Made by a program: the position numbers and the translations under genes. A stretch of DNA of 64,000 bases from Welwitschia mirabilis (taxonomy: Eukaryota; Gnetophyta; Gnetopsida; Welwitschiales). The stretch covers positions 179,554,569-179,618,568 of the forward strand of contig JBOZIK010000001.1 of assembly GCA_051453625.1 (NCBI GenBank), in the 5' to 3' direction. The notes under the pieces are model-generated. The model saw nothing but the letters and a program-made list of their open reading frames with translations, searched no databases and was not told where the DNA came from. This document shows, in pieces, positions 46,945 to 58,449 of this stretch (the stretch's first letter is position 1; the number at the start of each line of letters is the position of its first letter).

Positions 46945-47361
46945 CTAATGACTAATTATGCTAGCTAAATTATCTGAAGAGCTTTTGAATTGAAAACAAC
47001 AAAAGAAAGGAACAGTACCTAGTATTCTACAAATGAATAAAATGTCTGATCTGAAAAGCTCAAAGACATTGTGACATATCAGACTGGTAGCAAGGAATAA
47101 TGTATCAACAAGAAGATTTTGACTTGAGGTTTCATCCAGGACATTTGAAATGTGAGTTGAGAGTAAGTAAATAGCATTATACTCCAACCATTCGATTGTT
47201 AAGCATCGTTCCATTAGACAACCTAAGATGCTTCTACAAATAGAACCCTTAACTTTGGGATAACCAATCATAAGAGGAATGTACGCAACATTGAGTAGGA
47301 GGAGACAATAGAGTCCTAATGCTAGTAAAACTACTATAAACAAAAAAATCATGTTAAGCAC
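46945..47361 (-). CDS. 138-codon open frame, hydrophobic, unknown
   Basis: The longest uninterrupted frame in the window that is free of N and not explained by a transposon. It starts MLNMIFLFIVVLLALGLYCL, a signal-anchor or transmembrane-like segment, and continues with mixed hydrophobic residues and several Cys. The partly duplicated copy at 49157-49350 has at least one change that may break it. No domain recognised. It could be chance or the remnant of a membrane-protein exon. Confidence 0.25.
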   Translation of the reverse strand: MLNMIFLFIVVLLALGLYCLLLLNVAYIPLMIGYPKVKGSICRSILGCLMERCLTIEWLEYNAIYLLSTHISNVLDETSSQNLLVDTLFLATSLICHNVFELFRSDILFICRILGTVPFFCCFQFKSSSDNLASIISH

Positions 47362-48328
47362 TATATGGAAATATCAAGTAAGGAAATGGACACTTGCTAA
47401 TAGATGGCTGATTTGGCTATTATGCAATGTGGAATGGCCTTGGAGAGGAAAAAGAATTAGGAAAAGAACATCTTGTGAAGATAGAAAATGCATACATTGA
47501 GGGGCTCACAAAAGGACCTACACAATCTAGAAAGGAATATGTAACAGAAAACATCACTAACAAGTACATCCTTTAGAGGAGGATGAACTTTATAAGGAAT
47601 AAAGTATGAGCCTTCTATATGTAAGCCAATAGTAAAGGCCTAAGTGAAGTGAGAACAAGACTTGCTAGAGCACTGTTACTAGTAGAGAAAAAACTACAAT
47701 TATCTTCTACCTTGAGGAAAGCTTGAAAGATCAATAAGGAGGTATTATATAGGGAGAAGAATTGTTTAATGAATTATCTGAGAGGAAGTTTGAGTAAGAG
47801 AGTTAACATTACAACACTCTAGTGTAACAATTATGTGTGCGTCGAATAAGCAAGTGATCATTTTATTAAAACAAAATGCATCGACCCAAAAAAAAGAAAA
47901 AAAAAATCTTGGATCAAATAATTTTTTTACATTTTTTTGCCTACGAATGCATTTCCTCCTCAAGAAAAATTTTGAAGGAACTTACCTTTTAGAAAAAGTT
48001 TGTCACTTTACCTACCTCATGAAATGCTCCTCAGTGTAATGCTTCTAATCATGTATTCTTGGACAGTAACATCTTTGTCATAAAGCTAGCATTGCAGGTT
48101 TTGTTGTAAGGTTAAGGCTTGAAAGAAGGATAGGATGTGAGAAATCAATGCCTGATTAACACAATGTCAGCCTTCCTTCATACAAGAATGCCATTCAGAT
48201 CTTGGAATCTCTTAATCCTTCACACCAAGGATGTCTTTTTTTCCATGCACATAATTTAGTGAGTTTGTTGACTAGAGACTAGGACATATAGGTTTAACCT
48301 TTGGATGAAACAATTTGTTACTAGCAAT

Positions 48329-48402
48329 TGCTTGATAATGTAATGGTAATGAATAGTTAATACTACATAGTAGGTTGGCAGTTCGAGATACTGTGCCTAT
48401 TC
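48329..48402 (+). repeat. tRNA-derived SINE head, first copy
   Basis: GCTTGATAATGTAATGGTAA resembles a pol III A box and GGCAGTTCGAGATACTG a B box, about 40 bases apart as in a tRNA. See the better copy at 50285. Confidence 0.5.
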
Positions 48403-50284
48403 TAGACTACATTAATTTTATTGAAATTTCCCAGGCTTAGATCCTTGACTAATGCCCTTTACATAAATAATTTTAATAGTATTTAAAAAATTATTAACAC
48501 CCCTATTATGATAGCATTAAAATAATTTTATATATTTTTTTGAGGAGGATAGAAACATATGACTCCTTTTTTAAGGTTTAAATATTAATAAATGGATATT
48601 AGTAATGCATTTAAGGCACATTACCAATAATCTATACTCACAATTAGACTATTAATCATTAAGGAAATTTTTCATTTGATGCGTAAAAATATTTTGCCAA
48701 CTAAATATTCAATTGAAAATATAATCAAGAAAAGACATTCACGATTAATATTCAATGTATTTTTGAAGTAATCACATAACTGAAGATTTCAAGCTTCTCA
48801 ATAAATTCTTCAGAAAGTAATAAAAACATATGATTAAATTATCATATTTCATTGCAAATATTTATATTCAAGGAAGTATGTTCACTATACAATGCTTAAA
48901 ATATCAACTGAGAAGTTTTATAAAGCTATAAGGAAGACACGTAATAGTAATAGAGTTTAACTACCAATGCACTTCTAATGAAACATTATTAAAGAAAGAT
49001 ACATATTGTTTTTAAATTACAATCATATAAGTTCTAAATATTTTAGGATTCATAAANNNNNNNNNNNNNNNNNNNNNNNNNNNNNNNNNNNNNNNNNNNN
49101 NNNNNNNNNNNNNNNNNNNNNNNNNNNNNNNNNNNNNNNNNNNNNNNNNNNNNNNNCATCCGTTTGATTTTTAAGCATCATTACATTAGACAACCTAAGA
49201 TGCTCCTACAAATAGAATACTTGACTTTGGGATAATCAATCATAAGAGGAATGTAAGCAACATTGAATAGGAGGAGACAATAGAATCCTAATGCTAGTAA
49301 AACTACTACAAACAAAACAATCATGTTAAGCACTATATGGGGATATCAAGTAAGGAAATGGACAATTGCTAATAGATGGCTCATTTGGCTATTATACAAT
49401 GTGGAATGGCCTTGAAGAGGAAAAAGCATTAGGCAAAGAACATCTTGTGCAGACAGAGAATGCATACATTGAGGGTCTCATAAAAGGATCTACACAGTCT
49501 AAAACATCACTAACAAGTACATGCTTTAGATGAGGATGAAATTTACAAGGGCCAAAGTATGAGCCTTCTATACGCAAGCCAATAGTGAAGGCCTAAGTGG
49601 AGTGAGAACAAGACTTGTTATAGCACCATTACTAGTAGAGAAAAAACTATGATAATCTTCTATCTTGAGGAAGCTTGAAAGATCAATAAGAAGGTATTAG
49701 ATAGGAAGAAGAATTGTTTAATGAATCATATGAGAGGAATTTTGAGTAAGAGAGTTAACATTACAACACTCTAGTGAATCAATTATGTGTGCATCGAACA
49801 AGCAAGTGACCATTGTATTAAAACAAAATGCATCTGCCCAAAAAAAAAAAGGAAAAAAAAAATCTTAGATCAAATAATTTTTTGGCATTTTTTAGTCTAT
49901 AAATGCATTTCCTCCTCAAGAAAAATTTTTAAGGCACTTACCTTTTAGAAAAGATTTGCCACTTTACCTATCTCATGAAATGCTCCTCCGTGTAATACTT
50001 CTCATCATGTATTCTTGGACAGTAACATCTTTGTCATAAAGCTAGCATTGCAGGTTTTGTTATAAGGTTAAGGCTTGAAAGAAGTATAGGATGCGAGAAA
50101 TCAATGCCTGATTAACACAACGTCAGCCTTTCTTCATACAAGAATGCCATTTAGATCTTGGAATCTCTTAATCCTTCACACCAAGGATGTCTTTTTTCCA
50201 TTAACATAATTCAGTGAGTTTGTTGACTAAAGACCAAGGCATACAGGCTTAACCTTTGGGCGAAACAATTTGTTACTAGCAATT

Positions 50285-50357
50285 GCTTGGTAGTGTAATG
50301 GTAATGAACAGTTAATACTACATAGTAGGTTGGTAGTTCGAGATCTAGTGCCTATGC
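50285..50357 (+). repeat. tRNA-derived SINE head, second copy
   Basis: A 73-base tRNA-sized stretch: GGTAGTGTAATGGTAA corresponds to the A box/D arm, as in Gly or Asp tRNAs, and GGTAGTTCGAGATC to the B box/T arm. The acceptor stem does not pair, so it is not a functional tRNA. A SINE or tRNA relic embedded in the duplicated 1.85-kb unit is the best reading. Confidence 0.5.
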
Positions 50358-51470
50358 TAGACTGCATTAATTTTATTAAAATTTCCCAGGCTTAGATCCT
50401 TGACTGATGCCCTTTATAGAAATAATTTTAATAGTATTTAAACAATTATTAACACCCCTCTTATAATAGCATTAAAATAATTTTATATATTTTTTTGAGG
50501 AGGATAGAAACATCTGACTCCTTTTTAAGGTTTTAATATTAATAAATGGACATTAGTAATGCATTCAAGGAACATTACCAATAATTTATACTCACAATTA
50601 GACTATTAATTATTAAGGAAATTTTTCATTTGATGCATAAAAATATTTTGTCAACTAAAAACTCAATTGAAAATATATTCAAGAAGACATTCACAATTAA
50701 TATTTAATGTATTTTTTAAGTAATCACATAACTGAAGATTTCAAGCTTCTCAATAAATTCTTTAGAAAGTAATAAAAACATATGATTAAATTATCATATT
50801 TCATTGCAAATATTTATATTCAAAGAAGGATGTTCACTATACAATGCTCAAAATATTAACTAATAAGTTTCATAAAGCTATAAGGAAGACACATAATAGT
50901 AATAGAGTTTAACTATCAATGCACATCTAATGAAACATTATTAAAGAAAGATACATAGTGTTTTTAAATTACAATCATATAAGTTCTAAATATGTTAGGA
51001 TTCATGAAGGAAATAGATGTTCATTCTGCAAAATTTTCCAATAAAACTAGAATAATAATCTATCTCTTCTTTATGTTTACTTCAATNNNNNNNNNNNNNN
51101 NNNNNNNNNNNNNNNNNNNNNNNNNNNNNNNNNNNNNNNNNNNNNNNNNNNNNNNNNNNNNNNNNNNNNNNNNNNNNNNNNNNNNNNNNNNNNNNNNNNN
51201 NNNNNNNNNNNNNNNNNNNNNNNNNNNNNNNNNNNNNNNNNNNNNNNNNNNNNNNNNNNNNNNNNNNNNNNNNNNNNNNNNNNNNNNNNNNNNNNNNNNN
51301 NNNNNNNNNNNNNNNNNNNNNNNNNNNNNNNNNNNNNNNNNNNNNNNNNNNNNNNNNNNNNNNNNNNNNNNNNNNNNNNNNNNNNNNNNNNNNNNNNNNN
51401 NNNNNNNNNNNNNNNNNNNNNNNNNNNNNNNNNNNNNNNNNNNNNNNNNNATATTTTGTTTATCTCTGGG

Positions 51471-51474
<4 letters not shown>

Positions 51475-51514
<40 letters not shown>
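51475..51514. repeat. (AT)20 microsatellite
   Basis: Forty bases of uninterrupted AT, next to a 364-N gap (51087-51450). Frames reading Tyr-Ile repeats through it are artefacts. Confidence 0.98.
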
Positions 51515-51517
<3 letters not shown>

Positions 51518-51523
51518 ATTTCA

Positions 51524-51656
51524 CTTACTTCATTCGATGATCTATGAAGCCCATTGCCTTATTTGGTGATCTATGTTTAATTTATTATTTCCACTACCTC
51601 ATTGGTGATCTATGGGATTATCACCTTCCACTGCCTCATTTGGTAATCTGTGGAAT
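51524..51656 (+). repeat. Minisatellite, four units of about 30-38 bases
   Basis: Consensus CCACTGCCTCATTTGGTGAT followed by CTATGGGATTA; units end near 51557, 51600, 51636 and 51656. Confidence 0.8.
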
Positions 51657-51960
51657 TACATAATCATAAGTTCACAAGAAATCATGACATCAAAAGAAGT
51701 ATAGTAAAGGAATAACAACAAAGTATCAACTCATGATAAGAATAACTTATATTTATATTACCAAAGACATCAAGTATAGAAAATGATAGGAGTTAAGACT
51801 TGGATCAAGGATTGATTCTACTTTTATCAAGCATTACATATCTTTATATTTAATTCGCAAGAAAATAAACACAATAGACACTATTATGGAATGCATACAA
51901 AAAGGATCCACAAGAAAGTAAGAAGGAATAGAATCATACTTTTATCAGATCATGGTATTC
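51657..51960. other. Flanking sequence, nothing recognised
   Basis: AT-rich sequence into which element E inserted. Confidence 0.4.
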
Positions 51961-52558
51961 GAGGATATTGTAAAGTGTATTTGTGCAAGCATTTTATATT
52001 CAAAAGGATTTTATCATTTCATAAATAAAATAGATTTCTTACACAATACAACATGCTAGTACGAGTGGGAGTGAACTCAAATGTCATATTTACATTGAAG
52101 ACTATGAGATGAGACTTGAATTGCTTTTTTACAAAAAAAGTAAATAGGAATAAGAACTAAATAATAATGCAAGAAATTAAATATGTAATGCAAATGAAAA
52201 TTCAATATAATTTAAATGAAAATGCAAATGAAAATGGTCCTAAGCTACTTTATTTCAGCCTTAACAAAGGCTGCCCTTAATGATCCATATCACTTAAGAA
52301 ATTGTCACCAGATCAAGGGCAACATAAATCATAAGGATCATCAGACAAAGTAGGATGCAATAAAGAAAATAGATCTTATATTAAAAAGATAATAACATCT
52401 GGGTTACAAAATAGTCAAGCTTTAATGAAGGATTCATAGCTCTCCACCAAAGGAATGTCTTTTTTCTACAATACTTGAGATGAATCTCTCACCCTTCGAT
52501 CTCCTATCACGAGAATTTCTAGTGTAATGAAGATAGAGAAAAGAGTCAAAGGAGGAAT

Positions 52559-52566
52559 TATTTATA
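52559..52566 (-). promoter_or_regulatory. TATA box, 3' LTR of element E
   Basis: Sense TATAAATA, positioned as at 62324-62331 in the 5' LTR. Confidence 0.6.
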
Positions 52567-52674
52567 ACAAAACACAATAAAAAAATATAAGATGCTCCAA
52601 AAATGCACTCTTTCACATAAAAGAAAACAAAAAAAATGGTTAAGGATCTACTATTAGAGTTAGTTACATATCAA

Positions 52675-52702
52675 TATCATCTTGACTATTATCTAGATGA
52701 TA
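52675..52702 (-). repeat. Palindromic hairpin motif, U3 of element E
   Basis: TATCATC (52675-52681) and GATGATA (52696-52702) are perfect 7-base arms around 14 bases. Corresponding but more decayed copies in the other LTR lie at 62446-62486, 62562-62600 and 63061-63096. Confidence 0.7.
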
Positions 52703-53090
52703 AAGGGAATGATAACTCATTATAAAAGGTGACTCAAATTGATGACTCAATAATGATTTAGCAGTACATGTTAGCAACTAATGGTTTCATTTGTTGTGAG
52801 GACAACAAAAAAAATGATGGTCTTCTTTGATTATTTTGCAAAGGAGAAACTAGCCTTTCTATCAATAACCTTCATCTAAGGCTTTGTGTATCAGAGTATG
52901 CCTTAAATACATCAAATTTGGGTAATAATTGCACAATTTCAAGATCTTATATTAATTCTCTAAAATCCTTAGAATTACACCTAAACCTATTTGAATCAAT
53001 CTGTTCTTTTTAGAACGATTGGTTTTAATTAACAAAAATGAAAAAGAAGCTCTTTGCAGAATGAAGAAAAAAATAGTGTTAAATTAGATT

Positions 53091-56000
53091 TGTCAAACAT
53101 GTCTAAAATTTGATAAAGCATTTCCTAGTTCTTTTTCAAACAGATTTCCAAAAGTAAATCATCTTGATAAGATAGCTCATAAAACCCCATTAAATAGCAA
53201 TAAATTGGTAATGTCACATAGCTTCTCACTTAGCCTTGATTATTTCCTAATAAAACTTAGATGAAAAACTATAATTACAAGCTAATTTATCTTACAAATA
53301 ATCAATCTATAAATTTTAATATAGGCTCATAAAATACATCACATAGTAGAATAATCTGTAATGCACAATGTGTATGAAAATTTTTATCTTATAGAAGCTT
53401 TGGAATAACTCAAAAATTTGTAAAAATGAGCCATGAAAATGGGTCTTGCCCCGCTTGAAAAAAAGTAATACATTTCATATTAGAAAATAGAGCAATAAAA
53501 AGCAAATGGAAGTGAGAAGGCAGATGATGGATATATTGGAATTTGGACAACTTTAGAAATAAAGTGCAAGGCTAAGTAAAGTAATGTCAAAGTTGGAAAA
53601 ATATAGATGTATGAAATATTCTGATAAGCATGAAAAGAATGAACAATGAAAATATGCAAGTGAATTCATAAATATTCAATCAATGTTTTCATCATAAGAA
53701 ATGAGTAAGAACAGTAGTAAGAAACTCCAAAATAACTAAAAATCATCACAAAATTATTTAATCAAGTAAGAAATTAACTCTTTATTAAAAATCAAACAAG
53801 GAAAACATTAAGTGATGAGAAAATATGGTAATGACTTTAAAATACCTAATCAAACTACAAAATAAAATAGAAAACAAAAGATAGCTCATCTATCTAACAT
53901 TTTAACTTAATAGACTCCTATGAAAGAAATCATAAAATCTTTTGATTTTAAGAATGAATTACTTAATATATAAAAATTCCATTTGATAAGGCAGTGATTA
54001 TAATAATGCTAAAACAAATGCTTTAAATAATGAATGATCAAACTAAAGATTTGTTCAAAAATGAACTCAGCTGTTAACATTCCAAAATAAACACCAGAAT
54101 CTCAAGAAATGAAATGATCATGTGAAAAGACTAAGAGTCTAGGAAATAAGAAATGCCTCTAATGACACCAGAAACACCACTGATCCCATAGCTTCAAAGG
54201 TTATTACAACTTTATTATCCATGATGATGGGAGTGCAACCACAGTTAGAGAATTAAAAACATACAAAGCATGTTCAATTGAACTCCCAGCGGAGTTCCCA
54301 TAGCTACCATATTACACTGCCTAAATCTCCTCTCAGAAATTTTTACCTCGGTGTACTTGTAGTAGGACATCATGGTGATCATGTTTTTGAAATATCTCAC
54401 ATANNNNNNNNNNNNNNNNNNNNNNNNNNNNNNNNNNNNNNNNNNNNNNNNNNNNNNNNNNNNNNNNNNNNNNNNNNNNNNNNNNNNNNNNNNNNNNNNN
54501 NNNCAAACATGTCTAAAATCTGATGAAACATTTTTTAGTTCTATTTCAAAAAGATTTCCGAAAGTAAATCACCTTGATAAGATAGCTCATAAAACCCCAT
54601 TAAATAACAATAAATTGGCAATATCACATAGCTTCCTGTTTGGCCTTGATTATTTCCTAATAAAAACTAGATGAAAAACTATACTTGCAAAATGATTTGT
54701 CTTACAAATAATCAATCTATAAATTTTAATATAGGCTCATAAAATACATCACATAATAGAATAATATGTAATGCACAATGTGTATAAAAATTTTATGTTA
54801 TAGAAGCTTTGGAATAACTCAAAAATTTGTAAAAATAAGCCATGAAAATGGGTCTTATCCCCCTTGAAAAAAAAGTAATACATTTCATATTAGAAAATAG
54901 AGCCAGAAAAAGTAAATGGAAGTGAGAAGGCAGATGATGGGTATATTGGAATTTGGACAACTTTAGAAACAAGGTCCAAGGCTAAGTAAAGTAATGTCAA
55001 ATTTGGAAAAATATAGATGTATGAAATATTCTGACAAGCATGAAAAGAGTGAATAATGAAAATATGCAAGTGAATTCATAAATATTCAATCAATGTTTTA
55101 ATCATAATAAATGAGTAAGAACAGTAGTAAGAAACTCCAAAATAATTGAAAATCATCATAAAATTATTTAACCAAGTAAGAAATTAACTCTTTATTAAAA
55201 ATGGAACAAGGAAAACATTAAGTGATAAAAAAAAATGGTAATGACTTTAAAATAACTAATCAAACTACAAGATAAAATACAAAAAATGGATATGATAAAC
55301 AAAAGATATCTCATCTATCTATAATTTTAACTTAGTAGACTCCTATGAAAGAAATCATAACATCTTTTGATTTTAAGAATGGATGACTTAATGTATAAAA
55401 ATTCCATTTGATGAGGCAGTGGTTATAACAATGCTAAAACAAATGCTTTAATAATGAATGATCAAACTAAAGATTTGTTCAAAAATGAGCTTAGCTACTA
55501 ACAATCCAAAACAAACATCAGAATCTTAAGAAATAAAATGACCATGTGAAAAGACTAAGAGTCTAGAAAAGAAGAAATACCTCTGATGACACCAAGAACA
55601 TCACTGATCCCATAGCCTTAAAGGTTATTACAAATTTATTATCCATGATGAGGAAAGTGCAACAACAGTCAAAGAAGTAAGAACATATAAATCANNNNNN
55701 NNNNNNNNNNNNNNNNNNNNNNNNNNNNNNNNNNNNNNNNNNNNNNNNNNNNNNNNNNNNNNNNNNNNNNNNNNNNNNNNNNNNNNNNNNNNNNNNNNNN
55801 NNNNNNNNNNNNNNNNNNNNNNNNNNNNNNNNNNNNNNNNNNNNNNNNNNNNNNNNNNNNNNNNNNNNNNNNNNNNNNNNNNNNNNNNNNNNNNNNNNNN
55901 NNNNNNNNNNNNNNNNNNNNNNNNNNNNNNNNNNNNNNNNNNNNNNNNNNNNNNNNNNNNNNNNNNNNNNNNNNNNNNNNNNNNNNNNNNNNNNNNNNNN

Positions 56001-56170
56001 NNNNNNNNNNNNNNNNNNNNNNNNNNNNNNNNNNNNNNNNNNNNNNNNNNNNNNNNNNNNNNNNNNNNNNNNNNNNNNNNNNNNNNNNNNNNNNNNNNNN
56101 NNNNNNNNNNNNNNNNNNNNNNAGGACATCATGGTGATCATGTTTTTGAAATATCTTACATAAAGCATCA
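53091..56170 (-). repeat. 3' internal region and LTR edge of element E, duplicated around a gap
   Basis: 53091-54403 and 54504 onward (continuing past a 428-N gap to 56170) are direct copies. Both contain the U3 start, polypurine tract and the region homologous in reverse complement to 3961-6340 of element F. Since the duplicate crosses the LTR boundary, it is a segmental or assembly duplication, not an extra LTR insertion. Confidence 0.8.
53219..53229 (-). other. Polypurine tract of element E
   Basis: Sense GTGAGAAGCTA directly before the LTR start TGTGACATT. Less pure than in element F, consistent with decay. Confidence 0.45.
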
Positions 56171-57464
56171 TGGTCTTTATTTCATATACTCTCTTTTTTT
56201 TCCTTTATTTTTTTGTAATAAAGAAAACATTCCACATGACCAAATACTTCAAAAAACAAAGGTGAAGTTATAAGATGAAAATAGAAAAGAACACTTTTAA
56301 ATAGTCTATGACCTTTTCATAATTGAGAAAAACATCAAAAATAAAACATCTTCCTTCAAATTGAAGTTTATAGATATGGGAATGTCTTAAGATTAGATGA
56401 ATCCAATTTTACCACTGAAAATGCCCAAGTTAAATACTAGTCATGAAAATAATTACATAAGCCATGTTTAAAAGATGATCAAATAAATGTCATAATACTC
56501 TCCAAAGGAAAAAGCTAAGAGAAAATTTAGATAATTTGCTCAATTAATTCAAACTTGTATTCATTAACTTCTTAAAATTCTTAAGTAATCAAGTTAGAAA
56601 TTTCACCAGATCCATAAAAATGTATTCTCTCAAAATAAGATAAATTATGTATTAACTGACTATCATCTTACTTGTTATTCAGATAACAAAGAGAATGAAA
56701 TAGATAGAAAACAGTAATAGAAAGTGAAAATTTAGTAGGAAATTAAGAGTAAAAATAAAAAACAGAGACTGTCATCCTAACTATCGTGGGGATGATAGAA
56801 GGGACAATACATATAGAAAATTAAAATAGAAAGCTAAAAATAAAATCAAAGATTAGAAATAAAGACCAAAAAGAAAACATTAAAAATAGCAAATTTTAAT
56901 CAAATCCTAAAAATCTAATCAACATTTTTATTGAAGAGAAAAAAAGAAGGAAGGATCTGTTTAGATGGTCTTAAGATATTTAGAGAAATAAGGTCCAAAC
57001 TAAAAGTTCACTAATTAATAAAACATTAAAGGTATGTAATTATTTTCAATTAAAATAAATTCGTAAAAGAGAGAGATAAAAGATTAAACTCTACCTAACC
57101 TCATAAAAGAAAAATTTTGGAAGTCAAAGGGGAAGTTAATGTTAGCTTTTCTAAAATATTTTCACTGATTATATGAGTTTTATTTTAATCATCATAAGGA
57201 AAAGTATTTTTTAGTCCACTAGAAATATTTTTCACATACAAATTCAAATTATGATTTTTAATTTTTGGCTTATGTAGTGGACAATCTTCCTCAAGTGTAA
57301 ATTTAAAATTTAAACTTCCTGACAATCTAAAGGTTCTATTTTTTTTCTTTCTTCTTAATCACAAAGCATAGGCTCATGTAATTTCATCTCTCTTTCTTGA
57401 AGTAAATGATGTTGGATGAATAAAATTGGTTTGATGTTATCTTCAATGTCCATTTCATCATTAC
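56171..57464 (-). other. Non-coding region of element E between protease and 3' part
   Basis: 56300-56600 matches 3430-3780 of element F. 56640-56900 resembles the leader (60990-61200) and carries a hairpin motif. RT and integrase, expected here in an autonomous element, are absent. Confidence 0.6.
56769..56798 (-). repeat. Palindromic hairpin motif, internal copy of element E
   Basis: CTGTCATCC (56769-56777) pairs with GGATGATAG (56790-56798) over nine positions with one wobble, 12-base loop. A weaker relative lies at 56658-56700. Confidence 0.7.
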
Positions 57465-57832
57465 CTAAATCTTTTTCTACTACATTAAACACTCTAATTG
57501 TAAATGTTCTATTTTCAAAGTGATGTTTCATTGTTCTAGCTCTTGTATTAATAACACAGTGGGCTATTGCAAAAAAGTCTCATCCTACAACTAAAGAGTA
57601 TCCATTGTTATCTTTGACTTCTATGATAATCACATCTATTAGGCAGCAATCCTCTTCAATTTGGATTGCCAAATCTTTAATGATGTCTAAAGGTTTCTTA
57701 ACTGAAGTGTCTACTAATTCTAAGACAATAGAAGTAGGCTCTATTCTATCCTCTAAACCAAGTATCTTACAAATATGTAGTGACATTATGTTAACACTCA
57801 CTCCAATGTTAATTAAATCTTTTCTAATCTTT
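57465..57832 (-). pseudogene. Aspartic protease of element E (Athila/Tat type)
   Basis: Sense translation: DLINIGVSVNIMSLHICKIL aligns with the Athila/Tat protease start (C-D-L-G-A-S-V/I-N-L-M-P), then VLELVDTSVKKPLDIIKDLA, VIIIEVKDNNG, and after one stop FFAIAHCVINTRAR, TFTIRVFNV, matching the GRPFLATA-x-x-LI...F-x-x-F-N block. The catalytic Asp is Asn (AAC at 57807-57809, from GAC by G-to-A), so the enzyme is dead. It follows gag in the sense direction. The plus-strand frame 57605-58021 is its antisense shadow. Confidence 0.85.
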
Positions 57833-58449
57833 TTATTTCTCTTTCATGTGACATTCACCATTACTGCTCTTGGATCTTTAAATTTAGGTGGTTTTTATAA
57901 TACTAAATTTTTGAGGGATTGTGCTAGAAAGACTTTGCTAGGGATGACTCATTTTTATTTTCTTCTTGTTGAGGCTTTCCATAATTTTGAGTACCTCAAA
58001 TTTTGTTGTAAAAATTTGTAAAAGGGTAAGTTTATACTTACATTTTTCATCAAGACTCTAACATGTTTATTTAAAGTTGAATTGTTGTTAAACCTATCAA
58101 GCCAAGGAGTAGTTTGTTATTGTTGTAAAGAATTTTCCTTTTTCTTTTTACCAAAAGAAGAAAAGTTATAATATTCTAATATTTCAATGTTTTCCTCTTC
58201 TTCTTCATCTCTAAAGTGATTTTGGGATGTGGAAGATTCATATGGAGGAGGGTATGTTTCTGGTTCACTTCTTATCACAACCTTACAATCTTTTCATATT
58301 TTATTATGGTTGGACAAAAGTTGTATTGCTAATGTTCCTTAAGGTATTTGGTTTTCTAACATTATTTGTTGAAGGACAATTACCAGGTTATCAAGTTTGG
58401 AATTTATTATTTTATTCTCATTTCATCCAAAATGTTTATGAGTTAATCA
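57833..58449 (-). other. gag-protease linker of element E
   Basis: Decayed coding sequence between the gag zinc knuckle and protease. Short Lys/Glu-rich fragments can be read in sense, but the frame is lost. Confidence 0.4.

Larger units (their letters stand above)
47189..51007 (+). repeat. 1.85-kb unit present twice around a 100-N gap
   Basis: 47189-49056 and 49157-51007 align end to end at roughly 93-95% identity. Each carries the same SINE-like head, poly-A tract and AT-rich tail. No LTR ends, PBS or known protein found in it. Confidence 0.85.
51966..53218 (-). repeat. 3' LTR of element E
   Basis: Matches 61319-62831 over its outer parts. The U3 start in sense reads TGTGACATTACC at 53218, comparable to TGTTGCACTGC at 62831 and TGTTGTGATGC in element F. 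The U5 end at 51966 is directly followed by the target duplication GAGGA. About 180 bases near 53000-53170 have no counterpart at the corresponding place in the other LTR. Confidence 0.75.

Noticed and set aside
48329-50357. Functional tRNA genes at 48.3 and 50.3 kb
   Set aside because: A and B boxes are present but acceptor and T stems do not pair properly, so they were annotated as SINE-like relics.
57605-58021. 138-codon plus-strand frame
   Set aside because: It is antisense to the element E protease, whose minus-strand translation matches the family far better.
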